A DNA stretch of 64,000 nucleotides from Sacculina carcini (taxonomy: Eukaryota; Arthropoda; Thecostraca; Sacculinidae). The stretch covers positions 5,761,270 through 5,825,269 of the forward strand of contig OU696582.1 in the NCBI GenBank assembly GCA_916048095.2. The letters run 5' to 3'. The translations under genes were made by a program, and so were the position numbers. Shown here piece by piece: positions 20,911-31,249 of this stretch. The notes below the pieces were generated by a model. That model worked only from the letters and a program-made list of their open reading frames with translations. It was not told the DNA's origin and ran no database searches. Position 1 is the stretch's first letter. The number at the start of each line of letters is the position of its first letter.

Positions 20911-21117
20911 GATATAAGATGAAGTTGAACTTCTTCAGACACAATTATTCATTTTTTTACCACAACCTTTCGCCTTACGGCTTTATCAAGCAGTAATCTA
21001 TAGACTGCAGTAATCAGTAATCAGTGTCTATAGACTGCTTGATAAAGCCGTAAGGCGAAACGTTGTGGTAAAAAAATAAATAATTGTGTCTGAAGAAGTT
21101 CAACTTCATCTTATATC
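20911..21117. repeat. Long inverted repeat, about 84-bp arms, with ribozyme-like core
   Basis: Arms 20911-20994 and 21034-21117 are near-perfect inverted copies; the 39-bp spacer adds an inner ctatagac/gtctatag pairing. In the right arm the order TTGATAA-A-GCC-GTAA-GGC-GAAA-CG resembles the hammerhead layout CUGAUGA-stem II-GAAA, with two mismatches in the core. It stands immediately before the truncated LINE at 21190. Confidence 0.8.
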
Positions 21118-21189
21118 ATTTATCCACCAGACACGTGAGTACTCCATAAATTTTGGATCTAAATATAAATATATATATATATATATATA

Positions 21190-21941
21190 TACTATATCTT
21201 TCCACATTTATGCGGATGATATACAAATTTACTTCCCTTTTTCGTCCTCTAACAGTTATCTCATTGACCAACTTCTATCCAACGTAGGTGCCTGGGCGAC
21301 CTCCAGAGATCTCCTCTTGAATCCCGACAAGACGGAGTATATTTTATTTCACCCTCCTAGGATATCTCCGAACTGTCTTCATTTGTCCCTCTCCTCATTC
21401 GTAGCTTGGGCATTATCTTTGATCCTTCACTTGACTTCTCCAAGTATGTTTCAAACCTTACCCGATCCTGTCGATTCATCTTGTGCCAACTCTACCCTAT
21501 ACGCCGACACATCGACGAATCGTCTGCACTACTTCTTGTTAATTCCTATATCTTCTCCCACCTCGACTATTGCAATTATCTATTTTTTCACCTACCTCAA
21601 AAATCTATTCGCTCCCTTCAGTCAATCATTAGCCTTTCCTGTCGAATCGTTTTGCGTCTTCCACCTAGGACACCGACCTCTGTACATATTCGGCAGCTAG
21701 GCTGGCTGGCAGTCGCTTCGAGGATCCATCATAAGCTTTGCTGTCTTGTATATAAACTTCTTCACTCGCCTTCTCCTCCTTCCTACTTACTCACCCTCCT
21801 ACAATGCAACGAGCGACCTTCCAGTCGTCGTCCTGTACCTCTTGTTTCTCCTCCTGATCTTCATGAGTCAAACTGGTCAGCCAAGTCATTCTACTTTTCT
21901 GCTCCCCGTCTTTACAATCAACTTCCTCCTCATGTCCTTAA
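21190..21941 (+). pseudogene. CR1/L2-like LINE RT, 5'-truncated, upstream segment
   Basis: Starts within the RT palm: F-H-I-Y-A-D-D-I-Q-I-Y, then L-L-N-P-D-K-T-E-Y. After a frameshift near 21400 it continues as G-I-I-F-D-P-S-L-D-F (the usual L-G-V/I-x-x-D motif) and the C-terminal W-S-A-K-S-F-Y-F-S-A-P-R-L-Y-N-Q-L-P-P-H-V-L. At 21938-21941 the frame meets a TTAA where the piggyBac-like element is inserted. It resumes in frame at 30107. Confidence 0.75.
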
Positions 21942-21955
21942 CACATTAGCCGGCA

Positions 21956-21975
21956 GTGATCTAAAAATAGATCAC
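21956..21975. repeat. 20-bp palindrome near left end of piggyBac-like element
   Basis: GTGATCTAAAAATAGATCAC, self-complementary except at the centre, lies 14 bp inside the left terminal repeat. Copies are at 22294-22313 and 29952-29971. It may be a transposase or host-protein binding site. Confidence 0.85.
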
Positions 21976-22293
21976 CAATTTCAACTATTTTTTACTCAGA
22001 ATGGTTTTTTGATATGATGAATATAATTTATTTGTTATAATATTTGGACCTTGTACCTATGATATTCTATTTTAAATATATGCTTTGGAGTTTTTAAGTT
22101 GTCCTAATAGAGCATTGAAGTAGACCATTTTTACCCTTTTTTCGGTGGTTCACTTTGTTGACCCACAGCATAGACACACGACCTCGAGTAGAAAAAAATG
22201 GTTTTAATAATATATATATTACCACGTGCTGCTTCACAACAAATTTCATTGCTCTAAAAATTATGACTTCTGTATAGGAGCGATTTACATTCA

Positions 22294-22313
22294 GTGATCT
22301 AAAAATAGATCAC
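22294..22313. repeat. Second copy of the 20-bp palindrome
   Basis: Same 20 bases as 21956-21975, 338 bp further in. Confidence 0.85.
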
Positions 22314-23590
22314 TTCCGGCTTACGCTTATAATGGCACCAACTCAATGTTTTAGAGGAAATAGGTTCACCGCACGGAATTTAACACAAAAATATGAATAA
22401 CTAGTCAAATAATGAAAATATGCGTTCCTGTTGTTTTTTTCTCAAGAATTTCGTGCAGCGGCGGTGTGTAACATTGTTGTCTTCAGCGATGATAATTCTA
22501 GTGGAGCAGGCCTCTTAATGTTGTGCGCCGCGATAACGCTTGATGTCCGATTCCAAACAGTAGTTTTGTTGAAACAATGTATTTCGTCGTGATATTGAAG
22601 GTTGCAGTTCTTAACTCTATCGTCCTAACGTTATATTCAATGTTCTATCCTATCTGTTCTGCCTGTATCTGCTAGTCTGTCTCTCCTGTCTGTCTTCCTA
22701 TCTGTTCTCTTGTTCTCCTGGTGTTGCTATACTCTGTTCCGTTCCATTTCCCTCTGAACCACTCCACTTCTCTACTGAATCTTCCCTACTGCCGCTGCTC
22801 TTCTATTCCTATCTTCATCCTCTCTATCCCCTATCTCGACTGCCGTTGCTCTTCTATTCCTATATCCATACTGCCTATCCCCGAATGGTGAAAACACTGT
22901 GCTTATATAGTGCTAGCTAGCGCCGCCTACTTCATTCTGCAGCTCCAAGTTGTGCACGACCTCATTAGTTACGAACCACAAGGTCACCACAATGCAACAC
23001 GCCCGGCACACGCACATAGCTTTACACACTGGTGTGGGTGATATATGCGTGTTCCCGTGCTTCTCTGGTTTTCTCTTAATGTCTTACAGTGTATGTGTGT
23101 GTGTCTACGTGTGTGCAACCAATGCTGTGTTCTGTATTGTAACCCACTGTGTTGACAGTGATGCATGTGTTTACGCTTCACTTCCTGTCGTAACTTCTAT
23201 CTTATCCTATGTCACTTTCAATGCACAACATACAATACACAATGCACAAAACAAACAACGATTACTAAATATAGATATAAAAATACAAGTTATATACAAC
23301 ACCGCATGAAATATAAACATTGTTACACGGTGCCAAGGGGGACTTGGAGGAGCTGAAATTTCGGAAAATATGCCAAATCCCTTGAGCACACCGAAAATCC
23401 TGACCATGAACATTTCGAGAGTAGTTAATCATGTTTCCCAAAGCCCCCGCATCATTTTCCTTAGCCCCTCTCATTCCCCTACCGGAAAAGTCCTGGCGCC
23501 GTCACTGCCTTCGAGTATATGCAATAGTTTCAATCCAAGTCCAGATGGTCCGTATCGGAACACGAAATGGACTTTGGATCTGTCTGCCGA
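22314..23590. other. 3' non-coding part of the piggyBac-like element
   Basis: No gene recognised. A C/T-rich stretch with repeated 'ctgtctgt…ctatctgttct' runs from about 22620 to 22870. Around 22950-23310 there is TG/CA-rich sequence whose open frames look fortuitous. It is long for a piggyBac 3' end, so another small insertion is possible. Confidence 0.45.
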
Positions 23591-23593
23591 TAA

Positions 23594-24022
23594 TTATTTA
23601 TGTCGTATGATAGGGATTGAAATACTGCCTGCACAGCGTAGTGTTTGCACACTTTCCGTAGTAGGACAGCGGGCTCGACTTGCAGCCGGGTCCCTGACAT
23701 TGACGTTGCTGTTCACGCACGAGGCGAATGTGGCCGAGGATGTCAAAGCTGGAGTCCAGCCGAGGCTGCGCTGCCAGTCCAACGCGAGAAGCGATCTGGG
23801 CCCGTGAGATGATTGAGTCCTTGCCATTGGTGATCTTCATATACGAGACCGCCACCTCGCGCGTGAAGTCGAGGCCCGAAACCTATTCCGGCTTCTCAAC
23901 CATGGTTCTTGTGGATTAACCAGGCATTCACCAAGGTCATCTGGATTGCCCCCATCAGAAGAGATAAGTATATTTTTATCTTCGATCTCAATCACAAAGT
24001 GCACCACCGTCCAATCATGGTG
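23594..24022 (-). pseudogene. piggyBac-like transposase, C-terminal part with Cys-rich finger
   Basis: Continues from the other side of element I with H-H-D-W-T-V, then V-N-A-W-L-I-H, L-D-F-T-R-E-V-A-V-S-Y-M and a Cys/His cluster: C-Q-G-P-G-C, G-K-C-A-N-T-T-L-C-R-Q-Y-F-N-P-Y-H. This matches the C-terminal RING-like/zinc-ribbon of piggyBac transposases, which binds the element ends. At least one frameshift is present (near 23970). Confidence 0.75.
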
Positions 24023-24025
24023 TTA

Positions 24026-24262
24026 TGTTATGTTTTATTCAGCACCATCGAAACGCCCTTGATACAATTCTATTATATGCACACACACACAACCACCACA
24101 CAATACGATCACACTATGACTTCACAGGTCCGCAACACGAATCACACTGACTAGCACGCACACATACATGAACGCACACACAGGTGTCTGTGACCTTGAC
24201 AGGTCACGCAATAACATATACGTCTCTAGTGTTATGGCGCTCATACGCTTACACACACAACA
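24026..24262 (-). repeat. 3' LTR of element I
   Basis: 237 bp, nearly identical to 28757-28993, so insertion is fairly recent. Confidence 0.9.
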
Positions 24263-24271
24263 CCTCCCCCT

Positions 24272-25731
24272 TCAATCATGGTAAGTCTTCTTGCCCCACC
24301 GAACTTGTAACCGATCAGGGCGTCGGCATTGTCGACTTGACCGACGTTGCGGGTATGGCGGTTCTTGCTCATCTTCTGCATACGTCTTGCTTTCCTCCGA
24401 CACTGCAGACAACTTCTCAACGTCCATATGTTTGTCGTTGGTGTTTGCATCTATGAGCGGAAAATACAACCGCAAGTATGGTCGGTTACGACGCAGGGAT
24501 CGTCCACTCGGTTATCGTATGACATAATCACGGTGGTTACCGATGGCTGCTACCACTCCGCATCTGTCCCACCGCCCGGTGTATGGGTCCTGTATGCTAA
24601 CGTGGTTCCCTATTCGCAGTCCACGAAGTTTTCTTGCACCTCGATCATAATACTGCTTGGCCCGCGCCGCCGTCGCATTGGCCCGCTTGTCATACTCCTC
24701 GTCGGCCTCTTTCCATTCGACGGAGAAAGCTGATCGATGAGCAGGAACAGCTGATCGGATGGGGTGTCCAAACAGGATCTGTGCTGGCGACTTTCCATCT
24801 GCTCTCGATGAATTCCGTAGCTCCAGTAGTCCTCTAGCAAACTCGTCCGTGTCCAGCTTGCCTGACGATGTCGTTTTCTGCACTACTCTCTCCGCAGCCT
24901 CAGAAAGGCCATTGCTTTGATGGTGATATGGCGACGACATCATGTGCCTCACTCCCCATCGTTGAAAAATTCACGGTTTGGACGTGCTTTGAACTGTGGT
25001 CCACCATCACTACGTAGGACCGTTGGTACTCCCGCGGCCGCAGAATGTTCTCTCAGCGAACTCACCAGTTCTCTCGCTGATGCTTCTCGCTGGCAAGACG
25101 AGACCATTGGCCAACCAGATAGCCGATCCACGTAAACCAGATATGTACGTCCCGCATGGTGGAAGTAGTCTGCCGCCACATGCTCAAAAACCCTAGAGCA
25201 CATTGGTTCTTGCACCAGTGGTTCTTTTGGCTGGCTGGGCAAATATTTGTGGCACGCGCTGCACGACGATAGGACATTTTCTATATCGTTGTCGATGCCG
25301 GGCCAAAACACGGCTTACCTGGCACGTTGCTTTGTTTTTATCATACCAAGATGGGCATCATGCATTCTCTTCAATGTTTCTTTGCGCAATTTTTCCGGAA
25401 TCAGTAGGCGTTGTCCACAAAGCACTAGGCCTCCGTCCACCAGAAGTCGATCACGCACACTCCAGTATTGACGGATATGTTGAGGCATTTCTTCTCTCCT
25501 GCTGGGAAAACTTTTGATAATAGCCTCTCTTACAGCTGTATACTCTGGGTCCATTTCTCCGGCATTACGAACTGTTGTTACTGTTGCATCTTCGAGAAGT
25601 GATACGCGCCGACCTTCATCGTCCAACGCGTTTATGACTGCTACAGTTTGAATATGCAGCCCATCTTCCGTCGTTTCTTCCGCCTTATACTCATCTTCTT
25701 TTGATGGCTTGTCCACTGGGTGTCTCGACAA
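24272..25731 (-). pseudogene. Integrase part of element I pol (broken)
   Basis: Follows the RNase H after a frameshift near 25720. Zinc motif H…C-S-A-C-H, core Asp in A-A-D-Y-F-H, second Asp in L-R-S-D-G-G-P-Q-F, Glu in N-G-L-S-E-A-A-E-R. Disruptions: TAA at 25312, frameshift near 24950, TAA at 24512. The Glu/Asp-rich pol tail continues to about 24272. Confidence 0.8.
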
Positions 25732-28486
25732 CGACCTCGGCTCCGTGGTGCTCCGTTCCCGGGCGCCATTTGGCCTCGAACGAGAACGGTAGCAATTTTT
25801 TCCTGAAGCGTAATATGCGAGGATTTTCGATGCCTGATCGACCTTTTTGATTCAGAATGGGCACCAAGGGTCTGTGGTCTGTAACCACTAGAAATTTAGG
25901 CAAGCCGATCAGATACATAGAACACTTTTGGCATGCCCAGACAATTGCCAGACATTCCAGCTCGCATACTGCATATCGCGTTTCCGTGTCCGTCAAAAAA
26001 CGTGACCCACATTGGATGAGGCGCCATTTTCCCGTATTTTCACGTTGGCGGAGCATAAACCCCAATCCTCCAATCCGTGCTGCGTCTGTCTCCAGCACGG
26101 TTTCCCGCAATGAGCTGTAAAAACCCAGGCTGGGAGGTTCGATCAACGCCGTCTGTACGGCTTTCATCGCTTTCGTGTGTGCTTCAGTCCAATTCCACAC
26201 ATTTTTCGGTTTTAACAAATCCCGTAACGGTGATGAAGCTGTAGAAATGTTTGAAGAAAAATTTCCCAGCTGGTTAACCAGGCCCATGAAAGACCTCAAG
26301 TCAGTGATGCCTTCTGGCACTGGAAATTCAGCAATGGCTTTAACTTTTCGCTCGTCGGCTGTGTAGCCTGTATGATCTATGCGGTATCCGCAATAATCCA
26401 CGTCTGAACAAGCAAACTTGAATTTTTCGGCGTTGAGAGTAATGCCTGCTGAGTCACAACGTTGTAGCACTGACCAGACGCGCGCAAGTTGCTCATCATA
26501 GGCGCCGTCATACACAAGTATATCGTCGACGACTTTACACACTTGAGGCAGGTCATCCAAAGCTGCGTCACCTCGCCTGTTGTACTCGTCTCCGCTTGAT
26601 ACGAGTCCCGTGACCGCTCGTTTGAACTTGAAACGTCCCCATGGGGTGATGAAGCAAGTCAGATGCTGATCATCTTCATGTATGGGTATTTGGAAGTAAC
26701 CAGATTTTGCGTCCAGTGTCGTCAGAAATCGGGCTTCACCGGCGATCGATGATACGACGTCAATTGGTGATTTGACTGGATAGGTATGTCGTTTCACATA
26801 CCGGTTGAGATTCGTCAAGTCAACGGTTAACCGACAACCTATTGTCGACCCATCTCTGGACTTCTTGGCCACTGGAACCATGGGATGACACCATGTCGTT
26901 GGTTCATGCACTTTTTCTATTACTCCACTGCTCTGCAGATCGCTTAATTGCTTCTCAATAGCATTTATGTAACAGAAAGGTATTTGCCTAGCTGCGGTGA
27001 TGGCATACGGCACAGCTTCTTCTTTTAACTCGATTCGCATTGGACCTCGCTGCATTTTGCGCAAGATACTGTTTGACTGCTCAAACACATCTGAAAATGT
27101 GTCTATCATTGTACGTCGGTGCTCACGACGCTGCGCTGCAGTTGGTGGTCGCCTCATCTTCCACACTGGAAGCTGTTCCATTTTGCTTTGGTGTGTCTGA
27201 TCCGTCTTTTTGTGATCGTGGATTGGTACGGGTATCTTGGATTTCCCCGTAAACTTTTCCTGTTTTCCCACCGACAGAATTTGTCGGGGAAATGATACCG
27301 GCAGTATTTTCAATTTTACTGCGTCTTGCCACGAAAGCAGTGAGCCTCTCAGGCCCTTAACAATGTACAAGCATGTGTTTACAGCTACGTCACCCAGCTT
27401 CACTGTGACGTCAGCGCAACCTATGCATTTCAGTCTATGCCCGTCTGCACCGAGGAGGATATCATCCGGTGGTATTAAATTGCTGCGATACAGCCCAACA
27501 CGTCGTGCCATTGATGCACTGATGACTGACACTGCGGCACCCGTGTCAGCTATACACACCATGGGATAACTCTTCCCAGAAGTATGCTCCACATGGACCG
27601 TTATCGATGGGATATCTTTTCGCTGAGCCCTGGCACCGACGTTCACGTCCGACACCATTATATGATGCACTGATCTGCCTTTGTTCGTAGAGGGAGTCTT
27701 CTGCCGGGGTGCCGACTCGTACCGGCTGCGGCAGCACTTCTCATAGTGTCCTTTCTTTTTGCACTTCCGACACTCCGCGTTGAGGGCTGGGCACATCTTT
27801 GCATCCTTGTGTTTATTGTGACCGCATCTTGTACATCTGTTTGCTGGACTGGATTGATGCTCTGCGGGACGTTGCCTCTGCTTGTAGCTGGACATTTTGT
27901 TGATACTGCGTTCTCGTATCATTGCGGCATTCTCTTTTGCGGTTTCGCTGCTGCGGCAAATGGCAATCGCTTCTTCCAGCGAGAGATCTTTCTGACGAAG
28001 CAATCGATGAAGCGCTTCTTCGTCAGCGATGCCCATGACTATTTTGTCTCTGAGTGTTTTATCCGAACATTCAGTGCAGAAATCACAGAATGCCATCGAC
28101 TCTTTGATGCAACACAAGAAGTCGTTGAAGGATTCTCCGTCCTCTTGATTTCTCAGGAAGAACTCTCTGCGATCAATAACCATGTTTCTTTGGTTGCGCA
28201 GATATGCCTCCATCTTATTCACGCATTCCTCGATGTTGGTGTGCGGGGTGACTGCCAGTCCGTACCGAAGTATTCTGGACCACTCTTTGTCCACTAGCGA
28301 TACAAGCACTGCTCTTTGCTCCTCGTCCGGGAGATCATTCAGCTTGCACAATAATGCGTAAGCTTCAAACTTGTGCTTCCAATTATCGAATTCCTTCAGG
28401 GACACTGAGGACGACAGAAACGGTGCTGGTGTGGCTGATGCCGGCGCACGTTGTTTGATGTCAGAGCGTTTCTCATCGGCTGACAT
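25691..28486 (-). CDS. Gag-pol polyprotein of element I (gag, protease, RT, RNase H)
   Basis: 931 codons in one frame, no gag/pol frameshift. Gag with W-K-H-K-F-E-A-Y-A near 36-44; zinc motifs at about 218-232 (C-T-R-C-G-H…C) and 239-251 (C-R-K-C-K-K-K-G-H-Y-E-K-C). Protease A-D-T-G-A-A-V-S-V-I at about 313. RT with L-T-V-D-L-T-N-L-N near 553, L-D-A-K-S-G-Y-F near 591 and catalytic V-V-D-D at 652-655. RNase H with E-T-D-A-A and T-D-H-R-P-L-V. Its last 15 or so residues are out of frame because of a frameshift near 25720. Confidence 0.85.
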   Translation of the reverse strand: MSADEKRSDIKQRAPASATPAPFLSSSVSLKEFDNWKHKFEAYALLCKLNDLPDEEQRAVLVSLVDKEWSRILRYGLAVTPHTNIEECVNKMEAYLRNQRNMVIDRREFFLRNQEDGESFNDFLCCIKESMAFCDFCTECSDKTLRDKIVMGIADEEALHRLLRQKDLSLEEAIAICRSSETAKENAAMIRERSINKMSSYKQRQRPAEHQSSPANRCTRCGHNKHKDAKMCPALNAECRKCKKKGHYEKCCRSRYESAPRQKTPSTNKGRSVHHIMVSDVNVGARAQRKDIPSITVHVEHTSGKSYPMVCIADTGAAVSVISASMARRVGLYRSNLIPPDDILLGADGHRLKCIGCADVTVKLGDVAVNTCLYIVKGLRGSLLSWQDAVKLKILPVSFPRQILSVGKQEKFTGKSKIPVPIHDHKKTDQTHQSKMEQLPVWKMRRPPTAAQRREHRRTMIDTFSDVFEQSNSILRKMQRGPMRIELKEEAVPYAITAARQIPFCYINAIEKQLSDLQSSGVIEKVHEPTTWCHPMVPVAKKSRDGSTIGCRLTVDLTNLNRYVKRHTYPVKSPIDVVSSIAGEARFLTTLDAKSGYFQIPIHEDDQHLTCFITPWGRFKFKRAVTGLVSSGDEYNRRGDAALDDLPQVCKVVDDILVYDGAYDEQLARVWSVLQRCDSAGITLNAEKFKFACSDVDYCGYRIDHTGYTADERKVKAIAEFPVPEGITDLRSFMGLVNQLGNFSSNISTASSPLRDLLKPKNVWNWTEAHTKAMKAVQTALIEPPSLGFYSSLRETVLETDAARIGGLGFMLRQRENTGKWRLIQCGSRFLTDTETRYAVCELECLAIVWACQKCSMYLIGLPKFLVVTDHRPLVPILNQKGRSGIENPRILRFRKKLLPFSFEAKWRPGTEHHGAEVVVETPSGQAIKRR

Positions 28487-28756
28487 TGCTCTTTGCTGAG
28501 TTGGGCTGACTTAGATTTTCTCAAGTATGTTTGTCAGTCTCTCTTCTCGTGCGGCTGCCTACCTTTGCAGTTCAGCATTGGCTGCCATTTGTTGCGCCAT
28601 AAGCTCTGTGAGTTTCACGATTGATGCTTCCATCGTTGTAGCTTTTGCAGCTCACGAATTCACAAAACCACAATTATATATTCACAAACACGATGTAGTC
28701 TTCACAAACTTCAAACAGTTTCAGGAAGATTCACCGGTTCATCACCGACTGCGCCA

Positions 28757-28993
28757 TGTTATGTTTTATTCAGCATCATCGAAACGCCCTTGATACAATT
28801 CTATTCTATGCACACACACACAACCACCACACAATACGGTCACACTCTGACTTCACAGGTCCGCAACACGAATCACACTGACTAGCACGCACACATACAT
28901 GAACGCACACACAAGTGTCTGTGACCTTGACAGGTCACGCAATAACATATACGTCTCTAGTGTTATGGCGCTCATACGCTTACACACACAACA
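28757..28993 (-). repeat. 5' LTR of element I
   Basis: 237 bp with the tRNA-Ser type primer site immediately inside (28745-28756). Confidence 0.9.
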
Positions 28994-29860
28994 GTCCACG
29001 ACCGCATGTTACTGTTGTACTTGGAGATGAAGCGGAGCATTTCGACCTCCACGGAGCTAAGGACGTATGGATAAGGATATATGCACCCCAGGTATATTTG
29101 GTCCTGCTTCAGTCCGGCTCTCTTTCACTTTCCCAACTAACCTGATCATACATAACCTAACATAGAGAAAAAAAAGACCCGGGACTGGAGCGGGACCAAA
29201 CGAGCCTGGGACTTAACAGCATATCTGCCGACCTTCACCTTCTTCTCGGCGCGGCTGTACCGCAATGCCTTCACTGTAGGGAGTGATTTGGGGTGGTTCG
29301 TCGCCATGTAAACAAAGCTGCTGTCGTTCCACTTGACAAAAATAATCTGGTTTTTCTGGTTGTATTTCTGCTCCAAAGAGTCCCAAACCTTCATCTCCTT
29401 GTCCGACTTGAACGGATCCTTCTTGGTTCAATTGACGAGGATGGTTCCTAACGCACTGAATCTCATTTTGGTCAACGAGACAAGAAGTGATAGAGAGGCG
29501 GACAATTCGCGAAGGAGAATTCCTTCCCGTCAGCGATGTCGACCGGTGAGATGGGACTGGGTACTACTCGAGACTCCATCGTGATCCCTGCTGAGTGACC
29601 ATGCTCCTTGTACTGATACAAAGATGGAGCGTAGATTTTTCCGTCGGAGGCGCTCAAGAACCATACCTTGTATCCGAATCGAATGGGTTTTCCTGAATGA
29701 ACAGCTTCAGGTCGTGATGGCCGTAATACTCTATGACCATCTCATCAATTGAGAGTCTTGGAAACCCCCCTAGCCAACCTCAACTTAGAAGAATGGCAGC
29801 CTCAACCTGATCGACATCGAGGCCATGGTGTTCCAGGAAGGCCACAATCTCATTCATAGT
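28994..29860 (-). pseudogene. piggyBac-like transposase, N-terminal and central part
   Basis: Minus strand: M-N-E-I-V-A-F-L-E at 29857 looks like the start. The frame then stops and jumps (internal deletion) to L-S-I-D-E-M-V-I-E-Y-Y-G-H-H, the conserved DDE-core strand with catalytic Asp. Next come G-K-P-I-R-F-G-Y-K-V-W-F-L after a frameshift in an A-run near 29690, and V-K-W-N-D-S-S-F-V-Y-M-A-T-N. It ends at the gypsy LTR with Y-N-S-N-M. These blocks are hallmarks of the DDE_Tnp_1_7 (piggyBac) family. Not functional: missing N-terminal domain, stops and frameshifts. Confidence 0.8.
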
Positions 29861-29951
29861 TAGATCACAGCGTGCAGACAGTCTATTGAAAATTATATGA
29901 CATATTAAAGGCACCTACTATACGCGGTGTACCCTACGGCGCTCTCCGGCA

Positions 29952-29971
29952 GTGATCTATTTTTAGATCAC
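29952..29971. repeat. Third copy of the 20-bp palindrome, near right end
   Basis: The complement form GTGATCTATTTTTAGATCAC, about 130 bp inside the right terminal repeat, preceded by 'ccggca' as on the left. Confidence 0.85.
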
Positions 29972-30106
29972 CCTGAAAATCCTAGAAAATAACATTTTAA
30001 ATTTTGTTCTCGTATTTCACCATGAATAATGAACCTAATTATAAAAAAATAACTAATTTCAATTAGCCAGCTTAATTAATTTTATGGTCGCCGGTTAATG
30101 GGTTAA

Positions 30107-30466
30107 GCATAAATCATACTCCTCATTCTCTTCAGCTCTGCACAAATTTTTGCTATTTTTGCCCACACCTCTAACTCCTCCATTCCGACAGCACTAAATC
30201 TTGTTCTCTCTACATTCGTTTTTCTTGGTTACAAGTGTTAATGTATGATGTGATGTGTGATGTGATGTATGTTAGTGTGTAAGATACTTCTTTTGCTGTT
30301 TTGTACTCGTTTTTCTCTTTTTTGTCATGTGTGTTATTTTTGCTGGCTCATTTATTTTCCATCTATGAGCTAATACTCCTTTTTATTGTTCGCACCAGTA
30401 TATGTGTTTTACGCGCCTCTGCTCTACTTGGCGCTATATCAAATACATGTTTGTTGTTGTTGTTGT

Positions 30467-30468
<2 letters not shown>
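30107..30468 (+). pseudogene. CR1/L2-like LINE, end of ORF and 3' tail
   Basis: The codons after the second TTAA (30103-30106) continue the LINE frame for about 33 residues (K-H-K-S-Y-S-S-F-S-S-A-L-H-K…) to a TAA. They resemble the tail of the LINE relict at 12873. The 3' UTR ends with GGCGCTATATCAAATA, a common LINE 3' end, and a TTG microsatellite tail (30450-30468) followed by TA repeats. This supports precise placement of the TTAA insertion. Confidence 0.75.

Positions 30469-30519
<51 letters not shown>
30469..30519. repeat. TA microsatellite between LINE tail and Penelope-like element
   Basis: About 25 TA units immediately after the LINE's TTG tail. A similar TA run closes the far end of the second Penelope-like copy (38431-38493). 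Confidence 0.95.
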
Positions 30520-30524
<5 letters not shown>

Positions 30525-30529
30525 TTTCT

Positions 30530-31249
30530 TCAACTTGCACGTTCATGGCTGGTCTCAAGTTGGTGATGTAAATTGCTTCAAGCATTTTAAGACGCCGTAT
30601 GTCACGTTCTTAGTCAATGATCTCTGTACTTTTTACTATCTGCTCCCTATTGATATTTTGCTTGTGCACCGAGATGTTGCCCTTTTGGATTGCACCATCG
30701 CTGAGGTGGCAGGTCAGCCGTCGCGATAGCTTTGTGGTCGACATACCGATGTATGAATGAGGTCCACACTCCTCATTTGGACAGGTGTATCGGTATACGA
30801 CATGGTGCTGCTGCAACTTGCTGGGCTTCTCCATCGTGGGCCTGTTTTTCATAATGACATTGACAGTTTTTCGCGACTGATAATAAACTACCAATTTGAA
30901 CTAGTTTGTGTCGCTGGTGGCCTTCACGTTTTTTGCGATAATTTCTCTCATGATTCTTTCATCCAAGCAATATGCAGAGCTCATGATATTTTTGTAGTAC
31001 ATAAAAATCGCTTGTGCATCTTCATTTTTCGGGCACATCGCGAGTGAATTGTTTGTTGAGCGTTTCCTTTATGATTTTGGACACATCTTCATTTGAGTAG
31101 CCGTTGTTCACGAGTACCTGTGTCAAGCGCTCAAGCTCGTGATGTGTTGACTCCCAGTCTGAGCAGTGGGCGATTGCACTACGAACGTAGGCGCTGATGG
31201 TGGAGCGTTTGTATGTGTTCGGGCACTCGCTTGCAGTATTGAGGCACAA
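30530..31249 (-). pseudogene. GIY-YIG endonuclease and connector of Penelope-like copy 1
   Basis: Connector with H-C-S-D-W-E-S-T-H-H-E-L-E-R-L and L-V-N-N-G-Y-S-N (31022-31249). Endonuclease with V-V-Y-R-Y-T-C-P-N-E-E-C-G then Y-I-G-M-S-T-T-K-L-S-R-R-L, the GIY-YIG core with the CCHH-type Cys pair seen in PLEs. A TAA at 30607 interrupts; the same frame continues with E-A-I-Y-I-T-N-L-R-P. GIY-YIG nicks target DNA for primed reverse transcription. Confidence 0.85.

Larger units (their letters stand above)
24026..28993 (-). mobile_element. Ty3/gypsy element, Mag-like, tRNA-Ser primer (element I)
   Basis: LTRs of 237 bp at 24026-24262 and 28757-28993 (TGTTGTGTG…CATAACA on minus). The primer site TGGCGCAGTCGG at 28756-28745 directly abuts the 5' LTR and matches tRNA-Ser 3' ends (…CCGACTGCGCCA). 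Gag-protease-RT-RNase H lie in one 931-codon ORF and integrase follows with disruptions. The purine tract AAGGGGGAGG precedes the 3' LTR. A clear target duplication is not visible. It interrupts the piggyBac-like transposase. Confidence 0.88.
21942..30102 (-). mobile_element. piggyBac-like DNA transposon
   Basis: Ends are TTAA|CACATTAGCCGGC (left) and, read on minus, TTAA|CCCATTAACCGGC (right): 13-bp inverted repeats with 11 matches, the typical CCC start on one side, and TTAA duplications at 21938-21941 and 30103-30106. Without the nested gypsy element I (24026-28993) it is about 3.2 kb, normal for piggyBac. Transposase pieces lie on the minus strand at 28994-29857 and 23594-24022. Removing it restores the LINE reading frame. 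Subterminal palindromes GTGATCTA…TAGATCAC occur near both ends. Confidence 0.88.

Noticed and set aside
22950..23309. 119-codon plus frame
   Set aside because: TG/CA-rich, hydrophobic by composition, lies in the non-coding part of the piggyBac-like element.
30301..30729. 142-codon plus frame
   Set aside because: LINE 3' UTR plus TA microsatellite; overlaps the Penelope-like GIY-YIG coding region on the other strand.
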